The notes under the pieces were generated by a model. It saw nothing but the letters and a program-made list of their open reading frames with translations. It searched no databases and had not been told where the DNA came from. Of a stretch of DNA of 64,000 nucleotides, positions 60,380 through 64,000 are shown piece after piece; the stretch's first letter is position 1; every line of letters begins with the position of its first letter. The DNA comes from Paenibacillus sp. L3-i20 (GTDB lineage: Bacteria > Bacillota > Bacilli > Paenibacillales > Paenibacillaceae), in assembly GCF_022180385.2 (NCBI RefSeq), contig NZ_BQME02000001.1, positions 1,306,975 to 1,370,974 of the forward strand. The letters are read 5' to 3'. The position numbers were made by a program, and so were the translations under genes.

Positions 60380-61870
60380 ATGAGAGTAGTTATATATGTA
60401 AGGGTATCTACAGATATGCAAGCAGAAGAAGGCTACTCACTAGAAGGGCAAATAGAGCGATGTAAAGCCTATTGCGTATCTCAAGGATGGGAAGTAATTG
60501 AGGTTTTCGTTGAAGAAGGAGAGTCTGCTAAAGATTTAGATAGACCCGAACTGTCAAGGCTCATGCAAGCCGCTGAGGATGGTCTATTTGACATTTTACT
60601 TGTATATAAGTTAGATAGACTTACTCGATCTGTGCGTGACTTACATGCAATCCTAGACCGTTTTGAGAAACTAGGGATTAAGTTTCGTTCAGCTACCGAA
60701 GTATATGACACGACTACAGCAATGGGTAAACTATTTATCACAATAGTAGCAGCTCTAGCAGAGTGGGAACGTGGAAATCTCGCTGAACGTGTGCGATTTG
60801 GTATGGAGACTCTTGTTATGGATGGAAAATGGCATGGAGGACCTGTACCCGAAGGATTCCATTGGGATGGAGAGACAATGCATCTTGTTGTCAGTGAAGT
60901 GAAAGTAATGCTAGAACTTAGACAAGTGTACATGGCTGGTAATGGATTCGGAGCAACTGCAAGTTCTCTTAATTCTAGAGGGCTATTTCGACGTGGAGGT
61001 AAACCGTGGTCCGCATTTGGTGTAGAGTATATTCTTTCAAACCCTTTCAATGCCGGAAAAATTAAATATGGTGGGAAAAATAAAAAAGGTAAGTACCCAA
61101 GTAAGAAAAAGGAACAATCAGTTGATGTTATTTGGGCTGATACAAACTATCCAACTATATACACATGGGAAGAATACGAAGAACATACAGAACGAATAAG
61201 ACGTAGGCAATTTTATGGTACAAGTAAAAAATATGAATACTGGTTTACCGGCGTATTACGTTGCTCTCGATGTGGTAATGCAATGTTTGGGAGAACGAGA
61301 AAAAAGGCTAACGGTGTATTTACTATTTATATGTGTAGTAATCGTACGCAGTCAATGGGCTGTGATATGCCACTATTAAGACAAAATGTTGCTGAGAGTC
61401 TAATCATGGGTTACGTAAGATCAATAAAACTAACATATGAAGAAGTCGCTGCTTCCAAAGAAACAATTAGGGAAAAGAACGAATCTGTCGAGGATCAATT
61501 AAAGGAATTGCAGAAGAAATTAAATGCCATTTTAGAACGTAAGAAAAAATGGCAATACATGCTGGCGGAGGATCTAATTAGTGAATCTGACTTTAGAAAT
61601 CGAAAACGGGAAGACGATGATATCGAACGCATAATACGAACACAAATAAATGAGACCAAAGCAAACTCAATTGGATTCAGTGCACAGAATGCATCTTTAC
61701 TCATTGACTTACCTACCATATGGGAAGAAATAGACGATGCTAGCAAGAAAGAAATGATTCAAACGATATTCGAGTATATTTACGTGGATTGTGATGTTCA
61801 GAGTGGCAAGGGTGTTTCAGGGAAAGGTAGGTCTCTTCCTTTTCAAATTAAGGCTGTGACATACAACTAA
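60380..61870 (+). CDS. int: Large serine integrase
   Basis: 496 aa with SD ACTGGAGG. Resolvase domain: VVIYVRVSTDMQAEEGYSLE places the nucleophile at Ser10; LLVYKLDRLTRSVRDLHAIL and GKLFITIVAALAEWERGNLA complete the catalytic motifs. Recombinase domain about 165-270; zinc ribbon LRCSRCGNAMFG...MCSNRTQSMGC; then a coiled coil (VEDQLKELQKKLNAILERKK). It joins attP to attB in comFA without long core homology. Excision would need a directionality factor. The gene ends 25 bp from attR. Confidence 0.95.
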   Translation: MRVVIYVRVSTDMQAEEGYSLEGQIERCKAYCVSQGWEVIEVFVEEGESAKDLDRPELSRLMQAAEDGLFDILLVYKLDRLTRSVRDLHAILDRFEKLGIKFRSATEVYDTTTAMGKLFITIVAALAEWERGNLAERVRFGMETLVMDGKWHGGPVPEGFHWDGETMHLVVSEVKVMLELRQVYMAGNGFGATASSLNSRGLFRRGGKPWSAFGVEYILSNPFNAGKIKYGGKNKKGKYPSKKKEQSVDVIWADTNYPTIYTWEEYEEHTERIRRRQFYGTSKKYEYWFTGVLRCSRCGNAMFGRTRKKANGVFTIYMCSNRTQSMGCDMPLLRQNVAESLIMGYVRSIKLTYEEVAASKETIREKNESVEDQLKELQKKLNAILERKKKWQYMLAEDLISESDFRNRKREDDDIERIIRTQINETKANSIGFSAQNASLLIDLPTIWEEIDDASKKEMIQTIFEYIYVDCDVQSGKGVSGKGRSLPFQIKAVTYN

Positions 61871-61895
61871 TACGGTTAATAGGGTGCATTGTGGA

Positions 61896-61900
61896 TGGAA
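61896..61900. other. attR-side core TGGAA
   Basis: Right junction. Phage lies at lower coordinates, host comFA at higher (minus-strand codons DEIDAFPFH). The flanks TGGAAtGGgAA here and TGGAAaGGaAA at the left are similar beyond the exact 5-bp core. Confidence 0.8.
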
Positions 61901-63682
61901 TGGGAATGCATCGATTTCGTCCACAATGACTAAATCAAAGGCTTCATGGAAACGAAACAGTTGGTGTGTCGTTGACAATGTAATGTCTCCCCGCTCCCAC
62001 CTCTGGTCACTTCCTCCATATAGAGTAACAACGCTCTTCTTGGGAAAAGCACGTCGAATGCGCGGATCAAGCTCAATAACGACGTCACGTCTAGGTGAAG
62101 CAATGAGCACTCTACCTCCCTTACTAATGACTGAATCTACAAGCGGAAATATCATCTCGGTCTTCCCTGCTCCCGTCACCGCCCATAACAAAAAGCTTCG
62201 AATATCTGACCTTTCTCCAAAATGTCCCTTCCGCCCGCCAATGCGTTTGATGCCGTGAGATAAAGTGTCAAGGAGTTTGTTTGCTCCACGCCATATTCTT
62301 TTTCCGTAGTGAGTTAATAAGTGAAGTTGTTGCAGAAAATGATTTGATCTAATGGGGTTATAAAATAGTTCTCGTTTCCCTTTCAAACGCTTGCATGTTT
62401 GTCTCTGCACTTCTTGTTGCACATGCAAATGAACTTCCTCCGGCATTCGACAATGCTCGCCTTGAAGGGGGGCTCTAGTGCCTTTGACGCTCTCCCTTCC
62501 GCCTACATTTCTATACTTAGGAGCCGTTTCGACAAATTGCAGAGCTACAGCCGCAGCAAATTGCTGCGCAGGGCTAAGCCCCCACTTTCCCAATCTTTCA
62601 TTAATCGAGGCGTTGTATCCACTTAGATCGCCTTTTGCACTTATCCCGTTCATTGTGTGCTCACTATTGTGCAGCCCTCTAATCAAGAGCTCGCATTCCC
62701 GGCTTCTCCCCATCGTCAAGCATGCCTCGCAATACGCACACATCCGCCCGCACGACGCACAGCGCGTGCGCCGCATATGCTCCTCCCCGCTGCCGCACCG
62801 CAGGCAGCGCAAAGTGCCCGGTCGCCCGCCCCAATCGGCGGCGACCGATCCGCTAAGGCACACATGCCCGAGCAGCGATGCGAGCTGGATTACTCCGTTC
62901 CAGCTCTCCTTGGTATCGGGCACAGTTGCGCCCTCAAGCAGGGCGCGCGCTTCGCCGCTTAGCAGCGCACGTCCCTGCAATAGGCCAGCAGCAAGCTTCG
63001 CCTTTGCCGCAAGCAACCCCAGGCGCTCCGCGTCACCAACTGCTTCGCTCCCATATCCTATCGTCCCAATCGGTCTGCTAATATACGTCTCGCTATCATA
63101 CTTCCCTCCCTCATATGTTCTACTCATACCAGCCTTACTATCACATCTCCCTCCCTCATAAGGTCTACCCATGTTAATATCGCTTTCCACGATCCTTATA
63201 CCCTCTACTGTCCATAATTCGGTTAGATGAAGCAAATTATCAACCTTGGTATTATCTCTCCCCCTCTGTTCTTCAAAATGTGATCGAGGTCTTTGCGACT
63301 TATTAGAAGTCAGTTGCTTCCCTCCTTGACGAAAGCTATTTTTCACCTCTTTCTCCTTACACTGTTCGATCATTACCGACAGTTCCATTAGTTTCATTTC
63401 AACCTCTTGACGCTTTACTCCATTACCCTCAAGATCGCAATTATTCATCACTCGGTTTACACTTATTCTTTTCTGATTTTCATTTTGTTTCTTACTATTC
63501 CACTGCTCTATAATCCAGCATGCCTGCCCAAGAGGGAACAGCTCGCCCCACAGCAATCCAATCTCTGCATTTGCAACGCTACTCCCCCCACCAAACCAAT
63601 ATAAATAATCTACAGATGGTTCAATAGTCATTACTGCTCTCCACTGTTTATTATGTTTGATCAGATAAACGTGTGCTTTCAC
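61896..63682 (-). pseudogene. comFA: ComFA, 5' half (separated by prophage)
   Basis: 596 codons from a GTG at 63682 to the junction; the frame then runs 25 codons through phage DNA to a stop at 61817. It includes the zinc-finger cluster (CLRCGSGEE, CASCGRMCAYCEACL), Walker A AVTGAGKTEMI and the motif II box VIVDEIDAFPF. ComFA is the ATPase that drives single-stranded DNA uptake. The truncated product lacks helicase domain 2 and should be inactive. Residues about 180-210 carry an imperfect repeat (MSRTYEGGKYDSE). Confidence 0.93.
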
Positions 63683-63708
63683 CCTCTTTACACCTCATCC
63701 CAACTTAA

Positions 63709-63760
63709 AATAAAAAAGCGCACTCGACGATGCCAAAAGACGGCAAAATCGAGTGCGCTT
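63709..63760 (-). terminator. Terminator upstream of comFA
   Basis: Perfect 10-bp stem GCGCACTCGA / TCGAGTGCGC with TTTTTT after it on the minus strand. It ends the transcript of the partial gene at the right edge. Confidence 0.9.
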
Positions 63761-63793
63761 CACTCTTTGTTCTTATATGGTTCAAATTATAGG

Positions 63794-64000
63794 CTAAAAT
63801 GGAATTTTCGACAAGTCGTCAGGGTTTTGCAAATCTACAAGGATAGCATGCTCTGCTTCCGAAACAATCCCTTCGGCCTGCAACAACCATAACATTTGAT
63901 GGGCAACACTATCCAATTGTGAGCGCTTTCCGCTATGCGTTTTCAAATTATTATCCGTATGCTCTTGATGTACATGAATTTGCACATCTTTACCGCTTCT
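63794..64000 (-). CDS. Unrecognised partial gene at right edge
   Basis: 69 codons visible, open to the window edge (the GTG at 63985 need not be the start). Acidic helical C-terminus with AHQMLWLLQAEGIVSEAEHA. No family recognised. Upstream of comFA in B. subtilis one expects degV-degU-degS, which this does not resemble. Confidence 0.5.
   Translation of the reverse strand, partial: RSGKDVQIHVHQEHTDNNLKTHSGKRSQLDSVAHQMLWLLQAEGIVSEAEHAILVDLQNPDDLSKIPF

Larger units (their letters stand above)
20923..61900. mobile_element. Podovirus-like prophage of about 41 kb integrated in comFA
   Basis: Bounded by the two TGGAA junctions. It encodes a serine integrase at one end, a lysogeny switch, recombination and replication genes, terminase, portal, N4-gp56-like capsid, short-tail proteins, ejection proteins and a lysis cassette. 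No tape-measure, sheath or major tail-tube gene is visible, which argues for podovirus morphology. No broken phage gene was noticed, so it may be functional. Confidence 0.93.

Noticed and set aside
62478..63161. 227-codon plus-strand frame inside comFA
   Set aside because: Antisense of the GC-rich zinc-finger region; Pro/Ser/Arg-rich composition, no SD, and the minus-strand frame carries clear ComFA motifs.
1..64000. tRNA or rRNA genes
   Set aside because: None seen at the prophage ends or elsewhere; the attachment site is in comFA, not a tRNA.

Overview
The window looks like a low-to-moderate GC, flagellated member of the Bacillales, most likely Paenibacillus or a relative. The gene order comFA-comFC-yvyF-flgM-flgN-flgK-flgL-yviE-fliW-csrA-hag-flaG-fliD-fliS-fliT matches the Bacillus subtilis late-competence/flagellar block, with good Shine-Dalgarno sequences and sigma-D-type promoters. 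This placement comes from gene content and motif reading; no database search was run.

1-8900 (minus strand): a flagellin-glycosylation locus. It holds two paralogous Maf/DUF115 glycosyltransferases, a PseB-like sugar-nucleotide dehydratase, an SpsF-like nucleotidyltransferase, a GNAT acetyltransferase and an epimerase/ATP-grasp fusion that runs off the left edge. 8900-20220 (minus strand): filament assembly and regulation (FliT-like, FliS, FliD, FlaG, two flagellins, CsrA, FliW, YviE-type, FlgL, FlgK, FlgN, FlgM, YvyF) and comFC. A csrA-tail/hag/flaG unit has been duplicated in tandem. The hag leaders carry sigma-D promoters and CsrA-type hairpins.

20923-61900: a complete-looking prophage of about 41 kb inserted inside comFA. 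Its serine integrase (60380-61870) lies 25 bp from one junction. The only exact sequence shared by the junctions is TGGAA, and joining the host flanks across it restores one ComFA reading frame of about 830 codons, split just after the DEAD-box-like DEID motif. The virion genes (N4-gp56-like capsid, portal, two large ejection-type proteins, a propeller-like tail protein, a fibre with an SGNH esterase, no tape measure or sheath) indicate a short-tailed podovirus-like phage. Read from the integrase end the layout is: integrase, LytTR regulator, CI/Cro-type switch with several operators, ORF6N/ORF6C antirepressor, many small early genes, ERF recombinase, PD-(D/E)XK nuclease, HNH protein, a replication initiator under its own promoter, RusA resolvase, sigma-region-4-like late regulator, a plus-strand accessory cassette (42048-43955), terminase, portal, capsid, tail, ejection, lysis.

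The accessory and structural modules hold likely counter-defence genes: a 67-aa Acb2-like protein (cyclic-oligonucleotide sponge family) between portal and scaffold, and in the plus-strand cassette a protein whose first 100 residues resemble the C-terminal part of type I-C Cas8c/Csd1, fused to an excisionase-type HTH and driven by a strong promoter with two copies of a palindromic operator. A holin-like type I toxin and a secreted stalk-domain protein sit between tail and ejection genes. 61896-63682 is the 5' half of comFA, and an unrecognised partial gene ends the window.
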